Part shown: positions 1 to 7,069 of the stretch, in pieces
Numbering within the stretch: position 1 is the first letter of the stretch
Layout of the letters: each line of letters starts with the position of its first letter
Origin: JBFFSQ01 sp041572275
GTDB lineage: Bacteria > Pseudomonadota > Gammaproteobacteria > SZUA-229
Reading direction: 5' to 3'
DNA: 7,189 bases
NCBI GenBank assembly: GCA_041572275.1
Contig: JBFFSQ010000154.1
Location: 1-7,189 of the forward strand
Made by a program: the position numbers and the translations under genes
Notes under the pieces: generated by a model
What the model saw: only the letters and a program-made list of their open reading frames with translations
What the model was told of the DNA's origin: nothing
Databases searched by the model: none

Positions 1-1040
1 ATAACATCCCAACTGAGTGGCGTACCACGTTTCACATCTATCTTTATATTTTTACCCATTATTTCTTCATAATATTTAGGTGCCAAACCAAAGCCAGGCC
101 TTATTCTGCGAATATTTTTACTAGTAAAAACATCACCTGCCTTCATATCTTCAACAACATATATCGAACGACGATATTTTAAGCTGGCTTGCTCAGCATT
201 TTTAAGATTGTAACTTTCCTGGCCAAGCGCCAGCCATGCATCTCTGCTATCTATGCAGAGCCGCTGCAGTTCTTCTGGTTCTAATGAAAAATCACTATCA
301 GGGCCTTTATCTTGACGACTTAATGTAACATGTTTTTCTATAAGGCATGCACCAAGAGCAACACTGGCAACAGCTACTGTTGTCCCCATTGTATGATCAG
401 ACAAGCCAGGTATCACATCAAATCTATGTCCTAAATCCGGGATAGTTCTTAAATTAGACTGTTCAATAGGTGCAGGATAACTACTGATACAGTGCAATAA
501 AATCAAGTCGTCGCAACCATTTTCTCTTGCCACTTCAACTGCTTCAGTAATTTCCTCGATATTCGCCATGCCAGTTGAGATAATCATGGGTTTTTTTGTT
601 TTTGCCACATACTTAATTAATGGTAAATCTACCGCTTCAAATGAAGCAATTTTATAAGCTGGCGCATTCAGATCTTCGAGCAAATCAACAGCAGACTCAT
701 CAAATGGCGTACTAAACAGTGTTATATCCGCTTTACGTGCATAATCAAATATAGGTTTATGCCATTCAAAAGGAGTTTCTGCCCATTTATATAAGCGATA
801 TAAACTATAACCATCCCATAAACCGCCTTTTACGATAAAGTCATCATTTTCACAATCGATGGTTATGGTGTCTGCTGTATAACTTTGTATCTTCACAGCG
901 TCAGCCCCCATGGCTTTTGCCATATCGATCGTTTCAAACGCTCGTTCAATTACTCCATTATGGTTAGCAGACATTTCGGCAATGATATAAGGTGGATGTT
1001 TAGCGCCAATACGTCTACCTGCAATAGTAATTTCTTTCAT
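1..1040 (-). CDS. pseI: Pseudaminic acid synthase PseI (3' end cut by window edge)
   Basis: This enzyme condenses 2,4-diacetamido-2,4,6-trideoxy-L-altrose with phosphoenolpyruvate to give pseudaminic acid in the cytoplasm. I translated it by hand: 346 codons run from the ATG at 1040 to the left edge without a stop. It has the NeuB-type TIM barrel, with IAEMSANHNG near residues 20-29, VKIQSYTADT near 54-63, STPFDES near 112-118, YKIASFEA near 130-137, ISTGMANIEE near 156-165 and GLSDHTMG near 214-221. IEKHVTL follows near 237-243. A C-terminal SAF (antifreeze-like) domain starts at about RRSIYVVEDMKAGDV. The KGGLWDGYSLYRLY segment near 76-89 is typical of PseI rather than NeuB or LegI. PseI proteins are about 343-350 residues, so only a few codons are missing. 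An in-frame TGA three codons upstream fixes the start. It is the last visible gene of the operon, 33 bp after the ATP-grasp gene. Confidence 0.93.
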   Translation of the reverse strand, partial: MKEITIAGRRIGAKHPPYIIAEMSANHNGVIERAFETIDMAKAMGADAVKIQSYTADTITIDCENDDFIVKGGLWDGYSLYRLYKWAETPFEWHKPIFDYARKADITLFSTPFDESAVDLLEDLNAPAYKIASFEAVDLPLIKYVAKTKKPMIISTGMANIEEITEAVEVARENGCDDLILLHCISSYPAPIEQSNLRTIPDLGHRFDVIPGLSDHTMGTTVAVASVALGACLIEKHVTLSRQDKGPDSDFSLEPEELQRLCIDSRDAWLALGQESYNLKNAEQASLKYRRSIYVVEDMKAGDVFTSKNIRRIRPGFGLAPKYYEEIMGKNIKIDVKRGTPLSWDV

Positions 1041-1073
1041 TATCGATCAAGCCTGTTTAATATATTCATGGAA

Positions 1074-2021
1074 TCAAATAATTACTTCGTCAGAGACTCT
1101 ATAAAATCGTACTCCTGACTCTGGTGTAACATAAGCACTTAATTTCTGATCAAATTTATCTTCGATTGCCCATAACAGATCTTTAAAACCCAATTTATGC
1201 CTGAACATAACTGTGCTTGAGAATCGTGGATTAATTTCAAATACAGTCGGCCCGGTACTAGTTAAGCGTAATTGAACATTAACACTACCTATCAAACCGG
1301 ATCCCCGAGCAATATGCTCAAGTAATTGACTAATACTTGAATTATCAACAATAACACCCTTACCGGTTAATCCACCTTGTAACTGACGTTTAATTACAAT
1401 ACTGCGGATATCGCCATGCTTAGACCTGTATAAACCACAAGTATATTCCTCATCATCAGGATACAGATACTCCTGCCAGATATAATCACTGCCATAACTA
1501 GAATAATCTGACTCATTCTCTTCTTTTACAATAGCAATATTCTTACTTCCGCAACCCTTTCGTGGTTTTATGATACACGGAAAATTAACAGGCTTGCCTT
1601 TATCAACTGATAGAGTCCATGGTGACAAACAATCAATAGCACGAAGATAGTCAGCCGTTTTTAATTTATCCAAACCTATTTCAACAATATATTTATTCGC
1701 CATCAGTACTGGCACACCAAACACATCATCGGCAGGCCCATGCTGAGTAATAAAATCTATTTCGGCCTCGGTGGAAGGAATTAGCAGATCAATACTATTC
1801 TTCTGTACAATTGCTTCCATGCATGCCTGGTATTCTGGATGATCTGCACGCACCACAGCCAATACCTCATCAAAAAAAGCCGCTGCTGGATGATCGTCAT
1901 GAATTTCTGTACCGATCAATTTACTACCAGGTAAAATATCACGCAAAATTCTTGCCATGGCAATCGCAATATCGCCACCACATCCAGTAACAAGAATATT
2001 TTTTAGATCAATATTTTTCAT
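1074..2021 (-). CDS. ATP-grasp ligase, carbamoyl-phosphate-synthase-like
   Basis: This 315-residue protein is a probable ATP-dependent carboxylate-amine ligase. ATP-grasp enzymes activate a carboxylate as an acyl phosphate and join it to an amine or similar nucleophile. It opens with a Rossmann-like pre-ATP-grasp domain (ILVTGCGGDIAIA, 9-21). The ATP-grasp core follows: KPRKGCGSKN (152-161, nucleotide-binding lysine and glycine-rich loop), QEYL with EEYTCGLY (183-198), and FEINPRFSST (261-270), whose Glu262 and Asn264 are the expected magnesium ligands. No signal peptide or membrane segment is seen, so it should be cytoplasmic. It starts directly after the TAG stop of the phosphoesterase, with a TAAGG ribosome-binding site six bases upstream. 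The substrate is unknown. Its position next to pseI suggests it attaches an acyl or aminoacyl group to the nonulosonic acid or its precursor. The family assignment is firm; the role is inference. Confidence 0.87.
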   Translation of the reverse strand: MKNIDLKNILVTGCGGDIAIAMARILRDILPGSKLIGTEIHDDHPAAAFFDEVLAVVRADHPEYQACMEAIVQKNSIDLLIPSTEAEIDFITQHGPADDVFGVPVLMANKYIVEIGLDKLKTADYLRAIDCLSPWTLSVDKGKPVNFPCIIKPRKGCGSKNIAIVKEENESDYSSYGSDYIWQEYLYPDDEEYTCGLYRSKHGDIRSIVIKRQLQGGLTGKGVIVDNSSISQLLEHIARGSGLIGSVNVQLRLTSTGPTVFEINPRFSSTVMFRHKLGFKDLLWAIEDKFDQKLSAYVTPESGVRFYRVSDEVII

Positions 2022-2729
2022 CTATCGCCTTACATCTCGAATTAGAATTTCCCTTAAATAGGGTATTTCGGGGTCGTTCTCCTTACATTCCTTAATCAGC
2101 TTATCGACAACAAACTTAACACGTCGTTGTACAATCATACCATTGTCCGTATTGACCAGTGCCCAACTTGCCAAACCGCCCATGTCTCGCGGCTGCCCCA
2201 CCGAACCAGGATTTATAAATACAGTTTTATCCATATGTGTGCACATTGGGTGATGGGTATGTCCCATGAGCACATAATCATCACCTGTTGAATTAATAGA
2301 TTTTAATGCTTCAATCTCTACATCTGGATAAATATATTCATCCGTGTCACGAGGCGAGCCATGGTATAAACCAAAGACAACACCATCCAAAACAACCTTC
2401 ATACTAACTGGTAAATTACTTAAATAGTGCAGCTGATCCTGCGTCAAGCACTGAAGCGCCTTTTTTATTCCAGAACCATACTTCCTAGTCACTTGCGCCA
2501 GTTTCTCTTCATCATTCATAGATTGAATCATCATCTGCTCATGATTACCAAGTATCATGTCATGTGACCACGCCTGTAACTGCTCAAGCACCTTATCTGG
2601 GTGATAATAATAACCAACAATATCACCTAATATTAGCAAGTGTTTCACACCCATAGACCGCGCATCAGCAAGTACTGCTTCAAGTGCAACATCATTACCA
2701 TGAATGTCGGATAGTATGCCTACTTTCAT
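2022..2729 (-). CDS. Calcineurin-like metallophosphoesterase
   Basis: This 235-residue cytoplasmic protein has every metal-binding block of the calcineurin-like phosphoesterase fold, in order. They are SDIHGN (7-12; Asp8, His10), GDIVGY (35-40; Asp36), GNHE (61-64), YHGSPRD (122-128) and GHTHHP (156-161; His157, His159), followed by INPGSVGQPRD (172-182). The order and spacing resemble the small single-domain YfcE/COG0639-type phosphodiesterases, which use two metal ions to cut phosphomonoesters or phosphodiesters. The substrate cannot be read from the sequence. The standard pseudaminate pathway has no free phosphatase step, so the enzyme may serve an accessory branch or remove a by-product. 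Its ATG overlaps the TGA of SDR-2 in an ATGA junction. No strong Shine-Dalgarno sequence is visible, so translation is probably coupled. The active site appears intact. Confidence 0.88.
   Translation of the reverse strand: MKVGILSDIHGNDVALEAVLADARSMGVKHLLILGDIVGYYYHPDKVLEQLQAWSHDMILGNHEQMMIQSMNDEEKLAQVTRKYGSGIKKALQCLTQDQLHYLSNLPVSMKVVLDGVVFGLYHGSPRDTDEYIYPDVEIEALKSINSTGDDYVLMGHTHHPMCTHMDKTVFINPGSVGQPRDMGGLASWALVNTDNGMIVQRRVKFVVDKLIKECKENDPEIPYLREILIRDVRR
2028..2032 (-). promoter_or_regulatory. Ribosome-binding site of the ATP-grasp gene
   Basis: TAAGG sits six bases before the ATG at 2021, inside the last codons of the phosphoesterase gene. The phosphoesterase stop TAG directly precedes that ATG, so ribosomes ending there can restart at once. 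It is the clearest Shine-Dalgarno match in the window. Confidence 0.5.
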
Positions 2730-3436
2730 GGCAATATATACTCATTGACAATCCTATTGGCGACAGTTGACGGCTTTTCCAATCGCCCGTTTTTATCTAA
2801 ACCAACAAAGGCTTCGACGTCAGGAAAATTGTCTTTATTCTGATCTCTAATCGTTGCCTGCATATCCGTATCTAGCACGCCCGGGTCAATATGTACTATC
2901 TCACATCCATCCATCTTCGACATTACATCAAAAAACATCACCATAGCGGATTTTGTAGAACAGTATAGCGGCCAACCAGAAATTGGATGTTTTGCTGCCC
3001 CTGAACTAATATTTAGGACTTTAAGGTTGGCAGACTGCTGTTTTGATATACGTGCCAGTATTTGTGAAATGACAATTGGTGCCTGGAAATTTATATTAAT
3101 TGCGAGTCGTACATCATCACTATCCAGATTCCCAATCATACCTATTGGTTCTACAACACTTGAATTATTAATGAATATGATTTGTGTGTATAAATCATTA
3201 CTTAGTAATTCCTGAATCCTGTTTTCTAAAAATGATCCAAATTCCTTTTTATCAGAACTGCCGAAATCGACTTGAATAAAATTCAACTTATTTGGGCACT
3301 CAGATAACATAGCAGACTGATCGTCAGCAATATTTTTTGAAACACAGATTAACTGAACGCTATCTTCATCCAGAATACGACGATACAATGAATATCCCAG
3401 CCCCCTTGAACAACCTGTGAGCACAACCAACTTCAT
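2726..3436 (-). CDS. Short-chain dehydrogenase/reductase SDR-2, sepiapterin/benzil-reductase-like
   Basis: This 236-residue NAD(P)-dependent oxidoreductase has a classical SDR layout. The cofactor motif is TGCSRGLG (7-14), Asp57 sits in QVDF, NNSS (90-93) replaces the usual NNAG, and Asn114 follows. The catalytic Ser145, Tyr158 and Lys162 keep the normal 13-residue Ser-Tyr spacing. DPGVLDTDM (184-192) and the overall length resemble sepiapterin and benzil reductases such as YueD, which reduce small carbonyl compounds. The Arg11 in the glycine loop hints at NADP(H) preference. The substrate is unknown. The ATG overlaps the pseG stop by four bases (ATGA), with a purine-rich GAGAAG just upstream, and an in-frame TGA four codons upstream rules out an earlier start. 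Placement between pseG and the phosphoesterase suggests it modifies the sugar or makes an acyl building block for it; that is inference. Confidence 0.85.
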   Translation of the reverse strand: MKLVVLTGCSRGLGYSLYRRILDEDSVQLICVSKNIADDQSAMLSECPNKLNFIQVDFGSSDKKEFGSFLENRIQELLSNDLYTQIIFINNSSVVEPIGMIGNLDSDDVRLAININFQAPIVISQILARISKQQSANLKVLNISSGAAKHPISGWPLYCSTKSAMVMFFDVMSKMDGCEIVHIDPGVLDTDMQATIRDQNKDNFPDVEAFVGLDKNGRLEKPSTVANRIVNEYILP

Positions 3437-4560
3437 ATGAACTTCTCAGATAAAATAAATTTCTGTAGCGCTGCCTTTAGCTCGTTTCCAGGCATTAATC
3501 GTAAACAATTCTTTGCCATTACTTTAAGCTCTTCAGGATTATCTATAACTCGCCTAAGAGCCGTCAGAATATCATCTACACTGACATTTCCACTTTCACC
3601 CAAATTTATAACAGCAGACTCAATCGTTAACTTCCTGGCGACTTCAATCTGATTCTCGGCTGTTATTATGATAATCGATGGCAACCCTAAAAAGCATCGC
3701 TCCCATGACGCACTTCCCGCTGCACCAATAGCCACATTAGCTTTTAGCATTAATTCAGAAATGTTATTGATCTGGCAATGAAAATTAACATTCTTTAGCC
3801 TGGCACATTTTTCCTGAATTTTACTTTTATCACTATTACTGCTGCCAACAACCACATCAAATATCACTTCAGTAGAATTTAATTCTGAAATTGCTTCTAG
3901 CGCCTTACTTGTTTCATTTGTAGGGTCCGAACCGCCAAAAAAAACAAGAACCCTGGAAACTTTCTTATTCGCACCCCTGGCTTTGGTTTTTTTACGCGCC
4001 GTAAAAAACTCTTCGCGAAGCATGGAGTATTTTGGCCCTAATAACAGACGACACCCAGGAGAAAGTAACCCCTCGTACCTTTGCTCCATTACTTCATACA
4101 GATTCTGATCCAATAACACATCACATACATGCTTCCGATCCGCAAGATCATCAACAATCATTAAATGTTCGACTTTAGCCGCCAGTACAGTTTCCCATTC
4201 AGCATCCAGTGAATAATGATCAACTATAAGCCAGTCCACCTTACCAATCCTATCGACAACAGAAGCGGTCTCAGCCGCATCCTCAAGTTGACTTACAGGC
4301 AACCACTGAATTTGAGGTGAAGCAGTACCTTTTTCTTTCACCTCTTCCTTAACATACTTGTCACCAATTCGATAAACATCAAAGCCATGCGCTTCGATAT
4401 ATTCACACATATCTCCAGCAGCAACCCTACATACAAATATCACTTCAACATTCAAATCACGCAATATAGTCGCCAGGGTCAAACATCGCATGACATGCCC
4501 GGTACCAATAACAACGGAAGCATCCACACGAACAAGCACTCGAATATTTGACGCTACCAT
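3433..4560 (-). CDS. pseG: UDP-2,4-diacetamido-2,4,6-trideoxy-beta-L-altropyranose hydrolase PseG
   Basis: PseG removes UDP from the 2,4-diacetamido-altrose nucleotide sugar and releases the free hexose used by PseI. The protein begins with the family hallmark VRVDASVVIGTGHVMRCLTLA; its histidine (residue 22 from this start) corresponds to the catalytic histidine of the family. VDHYSLDAEWE and IVDDLADRKHVCDVLLDQN follow. The C-terminal GT-B nucleotide-binding half has VFFGGSDPTNET (near 206-217) and IGAAGSASWERCFLGLP (near 278-294). There are two candidate starts, at 4569 and 4560. I chose 4560 (375 residues) because a GGCGGA element lies eight bases upstream of it, whereas that element directly touches the 4569 ATG. 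This start overlaps the SDR-1 stop by seven bases. There is no C-terminal GNAT (PseH-type) domain, although PseG-acetyltransferase fusions occur in this family. Confidence 0.93.
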   Translation of the reverse strand: MVASNIRVLVRVDASVVIGTGHVMRCLTLATILRDLNVEVIFVCRVAAGDMCEYIEAHGFDVYRIGDKYVKEEVKEKGTASPQIQWLPVSQLEDAAETASVVDRIGKVDWLIVDHYSLDAEWETVLAAKVEHLMIVDDLADRKHVCDVLLDQNLYEVMEQRYEGLLSPGCRLLLGPKYSMLREEFFTARKKTKARGANKKVSRVLVFFGGSDPTNETSKALEAISELNSTEVIFDVVVGSSNSDKSKIQEKCARLKNVNFHCQINNISELMLKANVAIGAAGSASWERCFLGLPSIIIITAENQIEVARKLTIESAVINLGESGNVSVDDILTALRRVIDNPEELKVMAKNCLRLMPGNELKAALQKFILSEKFI

Positions 4561-5348
4561 GCAGTCCATCCGCCATCAACCGGCAGGTCGGCACCTGTAA
4601 CATATGAAGAAGCGGGAGATAATAAAAACAAAACAGGACCAACTACTTCTTCTGCTCGACCAATCCTTCCCATAGGTATCTTTTGTTCGAGTCGATCCAG
4701 AAAATCGGGCGCAGACTCTTTAACTTCAGGACGTGGAAATGCACCTGGAGAAATAGAATTAACTCGAATATTCCTATCCGCTAGATGACACGCAAGATAT
4801 CGAGTCATTTGAATCAATCCAGCCTTTGTTGCACCATAATGTATTGGATTATTTTGACCACTGTTGCCATATATACGTGGATCAGGGCTTACCTTCCCAT
4901 ACATCGATGCAACATTGACAATAGATGCACCTTCATTATTTAATGATGTTGCCTGAAGCAGCTCTAGCGCCTGCTGAATAAGATGAAAAGGGCCAGAAAG
5001 ATTATGAGTGCAGGCCATAGAAAAGTCATCCACACCGATCGACTCAAGCACACCAGCACGCCCGCTATATGCATTATTCACAATCCCATCTAAATGACCA
5101 TATTGTTGCTCAATCCACTCTACTGCTCCATGCCGTGAATCGTCATTACTAATATCAAGAATAAGTGACTGAGCTTTGCCGCCCATACCCATTAACTCTT
5201 TAGATAAGCCAGTTAAGCTTTCCTTTGTTCGCCCTGCAAGAATAACTTCTGCACCAGCTAAAATCAGACCTTTTGCTATTGCACTACCAAAATAACCAGC
5301 TGCTCCGGTCAATAAAACCACACGATCTTTTAAAGTAAAATTCGACAT
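4554..5348 (-). CDS. Short-chain dehydrogenase/reductase SDR-1, PtmA-like
   Basis: This 264-residue classical SDR oxidoreductase has cofactor motif TGAAGYFG (14-21), Asp65, NNAY (91-94) in place of NNAG, Ser148, Tyr171 and Lys175. NSISPG (197-202) and a C-terminal GADLPVDGGWTAW follow. The Ser-Tyr spacing is 23 residues instead of about 13, because of an extra loop containing DPRIYGNSGQNNP. As I recall, a similar loop ending in NP-x-x-Y occurs in PtmA, the SDR of Campylobacter flagellar nonulosonate loci; I could not check this by alignment. Enzymes of this group act on sugars or small polyols, and the exact reaction here is unknown. The gene starts six bases after the fusion gene stop and overlaps the pseG start. 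No strong ribosome-binding site is visible, consistent with coupled translation. The SDR call is firm; the PtmA link is moderate. Confidence 0.87.
   Translation of the reverse strand: MSNFTLKDRVVLLTGAAGYFGSAIAKGLILAGAEVILAGRTKESLTGLSKELMGMGGKAQSLILDISNDDSRHGAVEWIEQQYGHLDGIVNNAYSGRAGVLESIGVDDFSMACTHNLSGPFHLIQQALELLQATSLNNEGASIVNVASMYGKVSPDPRIYGNSGQNNPIHYGATKAGLIQMTRYLACHLADRNIRVNSISPGAFPRPEVKESAPDFLDRLEQKIPMGRIGRAEEVVGPVLFLLSPASSYVTGADLPVDGGWTAW
4569..4574 (-). promoter_or_regulatory. Ribosome-binding site deciding the pseG start
   Basis: GGCGGA lies inside the last codons of SDR-1, eight bases before the ATG at 4560. It runs directly into the alternative in-frame ATG at 4569, leaving no room for initiation there. 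This favours 4560 and a start overlapping the SDR-1 stop codon (ATGGTAG), typical of translational coupling. Confidence 0.45.
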
Positions 5349-5354
5349 ATAACA

Positions 5355-6998
5355 CTACCATTGAGAGGGGTTTATTAAACGTTCTGGTATATCAGAAAGA
5401 TGATCTACTACAATATTACATTCTTCCAGCGTTAACGGTTTCTCACATGCCGCTTTCAGGTTATTCAGCAATTGTTCATTTGTTTCAACACCAATAACGA
5501 TTGAGTCTACCCAGTCATGGGCTAATATATAGGCAACACACAAATCCGTTCTATTTTTACGACCTAGTGATTTTACGAGATCATTGATTTTGATTACTCT
5601 TTCTGACGACTCAGCATCCCATGCAGGCCAGACATTATCATCACTAATTAACAAACCTTGCAGAAAAACACTGCGAACATGAATTCGCACGTCAGGACGT
5701 TTTGATAATGCCTTTTGAAAATTCTCATCAAGCCATCTGTGATCTAACAGATTAAAGGGTATTTGAAGATGGCTTACATCCATATCTGATAAAGCTTCAA
5801 TAGCTTCATCTGGATTATATATAGATGCACCCAACTCATTGATCAGACCTTGTTTTTTTTGTGCGACTAATAGTCCCCAAATTTTTCCTTTATGTGATTT
5901 TCTATGCTGCCAACGATGCAACAATAGAACATCTAATTTTTTCACGCCCAGTGCATGCATTGACGCGAATAGGCTTTGAGAAACTGCACTCTCCACACAT
6001 GAAACAGATGATTCTGCTGACAAATGAGTCAAAGGATCCAGCTTGGTCACTACACGGGTACGAGACTGCCAGCCATCAAGTAATGCTTCACCCACTCGCT
6101 GCTCAGATAAACCATAGCCTCGTGCCGTATCAATCCAGTTAACTCCATACTCAATGGCATTCCGAACAAGTAATATCGCATCATGTTTTTCCGGCATCCC
6201 TGACTCATTGGCTATTCCATAATCAAGACCTAACTGAGCAGTTCCGAGAGCAACTACACTTTCAATAGATCTTCGTTTATTGCGATAGGGGACGTGAAAC
6301 TCAGAAGAAAACTCCATTTTTTGTAATACTGAAACAAGCTCTTCCCATTCTACGTCTACCGGATTAGCAGAAATACACTTAAACACTTCATTGGCACGCA
6401 AATAATCATCAAATGTATCAACAGTACAGCGTAGACAGGATAAATCTCTATTTCCTAACAACTTACGACCATCTACGACATCAGCTCGCAAATTATTTCG
6501 AATCCAGGGCGTGACGTGTTCTCGCTCATAATCAGAGGTAGTGCTAGCATCTGCCTGCCTGATAGCGCGCACATTCATCACTTCAGCACTAAGCCCATAA
6601 GGTAAAGCATCGAGAGGCGAAGACGTACCTAAATAATCGAGGTCTTGTTGACAGAAGTTATCAACAAGCGAACGAACAAACCCATCATCAACAAAAGGGT
6701 TATCTGCTGTAACTCGAACGACAAGATCATCATCAAGCAAATCATTGATTGCACCCACAAACCGACTTAGTACGTCGTCCAATGAGCCTCTATATACATT
6801 AATTTCATTATTTGTAAGAACATCAACCAGTACATCATCACTTCTTTCGACAGAGGTTGCCAAAATAAGGTCCAGACCATTCCTCATGACTCTTGACGCA
6901 CAAAGAACAGCAAGCGGGACACCTGAAACAGGCAATAAAACCTTACCCGCTAATCTTGATGACGACATTCTTGCCTGTAAAACAACTCTTACTCGCAT
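5355..6998 (-). CDS. Fused SpsF-like cytidylyltransferase and aldo/keto reductase
   Basis: This 547-residue protein joins two enzymes. Residues 1 to about 230 form an SpsF/COG1861-type nucleotidyltransferase: QARMSSSRLAGKVLLPVSGVPL (8-29) is the nucleotide-binding signature, VTADNPFVD (96-104) has the likely metal-binding Asp99, and CTVDTFDDYLRA (191-202) is a conserved C-terminal block. This half probably transfers CMP from CTP to a sugar acid. A short basic linker (about 235-245) leads to an aldo/keto reductase barrel (about 247-540). It begins VALGTAQLGLDYG and has the complete catalytic tetrad: Asp290 and Tyr295 in WIDTARGYG, Lys319 in VTKLD and His361 in LLLHRW. In this operon the first half is the best candidate for the PseF step (CMP-Pse formation); the second half may reduce or oxidise the sugar. 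Both halves look intact. An in-frame TAA just before the ATG fixes the start. Confidence 0.88.
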   Translation of the reverse strand: MRVRVVLQARMSSSRLAGKVLLPVSGVPLAVLCASRVMRNGLDLILATSVERSDDVLVDVLTNNEINVYRGSLDDVLSRFVGAINDLLDDDLVVRVTADNPFVDDGFVRSLVDNFCQQDLDYLGTSSPLDALPYGLSAEVMNVRAIRQADASTTSDYEREHVTPWIRNNLRADVVDGRKLLGNRDLSCLRCTVDTFDDYLRANEVFKCISANPVDVEWEELVSVLQKMEFSSEFHVPYRNKRRSIESVVALGTAQLGLDYGIANESGMPEKHDAILLVRNAIEYGVNWIDTARGYGLSEQRVGEALLDGWQSRTRVVTKLDPLTHLSAESSVSCVESAVSQSLFASMHALGVKKLDVLLLHRWQHRKSHKGKIWGLLVAQKKQGLINELGASIYNPDEAIEALSDMDVSHLQIPFNLLDHRWLDENFQKALSKRPDVRIHVRSVFLQGLLISDDNVWPAWDAESSERVIKINDLVKSLGRKNRTDLCVAYILAHDWVDSIVIGVETNEQLLNNLKAACEKPLTLEECNIVVDHLSDIPERLINPSQW

Positions 6999-7069
6999 TT
7001 ACTCTTACGGCCTTCTGGTTTTACAAATAAAAAAATCAATAGATGAGATAACTCTCAACGAGCAAAATC
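6999..7069 (-). other. Intergenic gap pseC / fusion gene with weak hairpin
   Basis: This 71-bp AT-rich spacer is the longest non-coding stretch in the window. On the transcribed strand it has a five-base stem with a four-base loop (7044-7057, TGAGA-GTTA-TCTCA). A seven-T run follows eight bases later (7035-7029). The stem is too short and AT-rich, and the T run too far away, for a confident terminator. It could cause slight attenuation or mark where two gene modules were joined. No convincing -35/-10 pair was found. Confidence 0.3.

Noticed and set aside
885..1118. Plus-strand open frame of 77 codons across the pseI/ATP-grasp junction
   Set aside because: It is antisense to the strongly conserved N-terminus of PseI; its His/Ser/Phe-rich composition is typical of a shadow frame.
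3937..3944. Eight-base A/T homopolymer in pseG (another at 5853-5860 in the fusion gene) as phase-variation switches
   Set aside because: Tracts of eight A/T are expected in DNA of this composition, both encode conserved or in-frame residues, and no frameshift is present.
4457..4642. Minus-strand 61-codon frame overlapping pseG and SDR-1
   Set aside because: It is an alternative frame of two well-supported genes, is cysteine-rich and low in motif content, and is best explained as a shadow.
5861..6142. Plus-strand open frame of 93 codons
   Set aside because: It lies wholly antisense to the aldo/keto reductase domain, which has a complete catalytic tetrad; no motif seen.
7029..7057. Possible Rho-independent terminator after pseC
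   Set aside because: The five-base stem is AT-containing and weak, and eight bases separate it from the T run; a true terminator there would cut off the rest of the operon.
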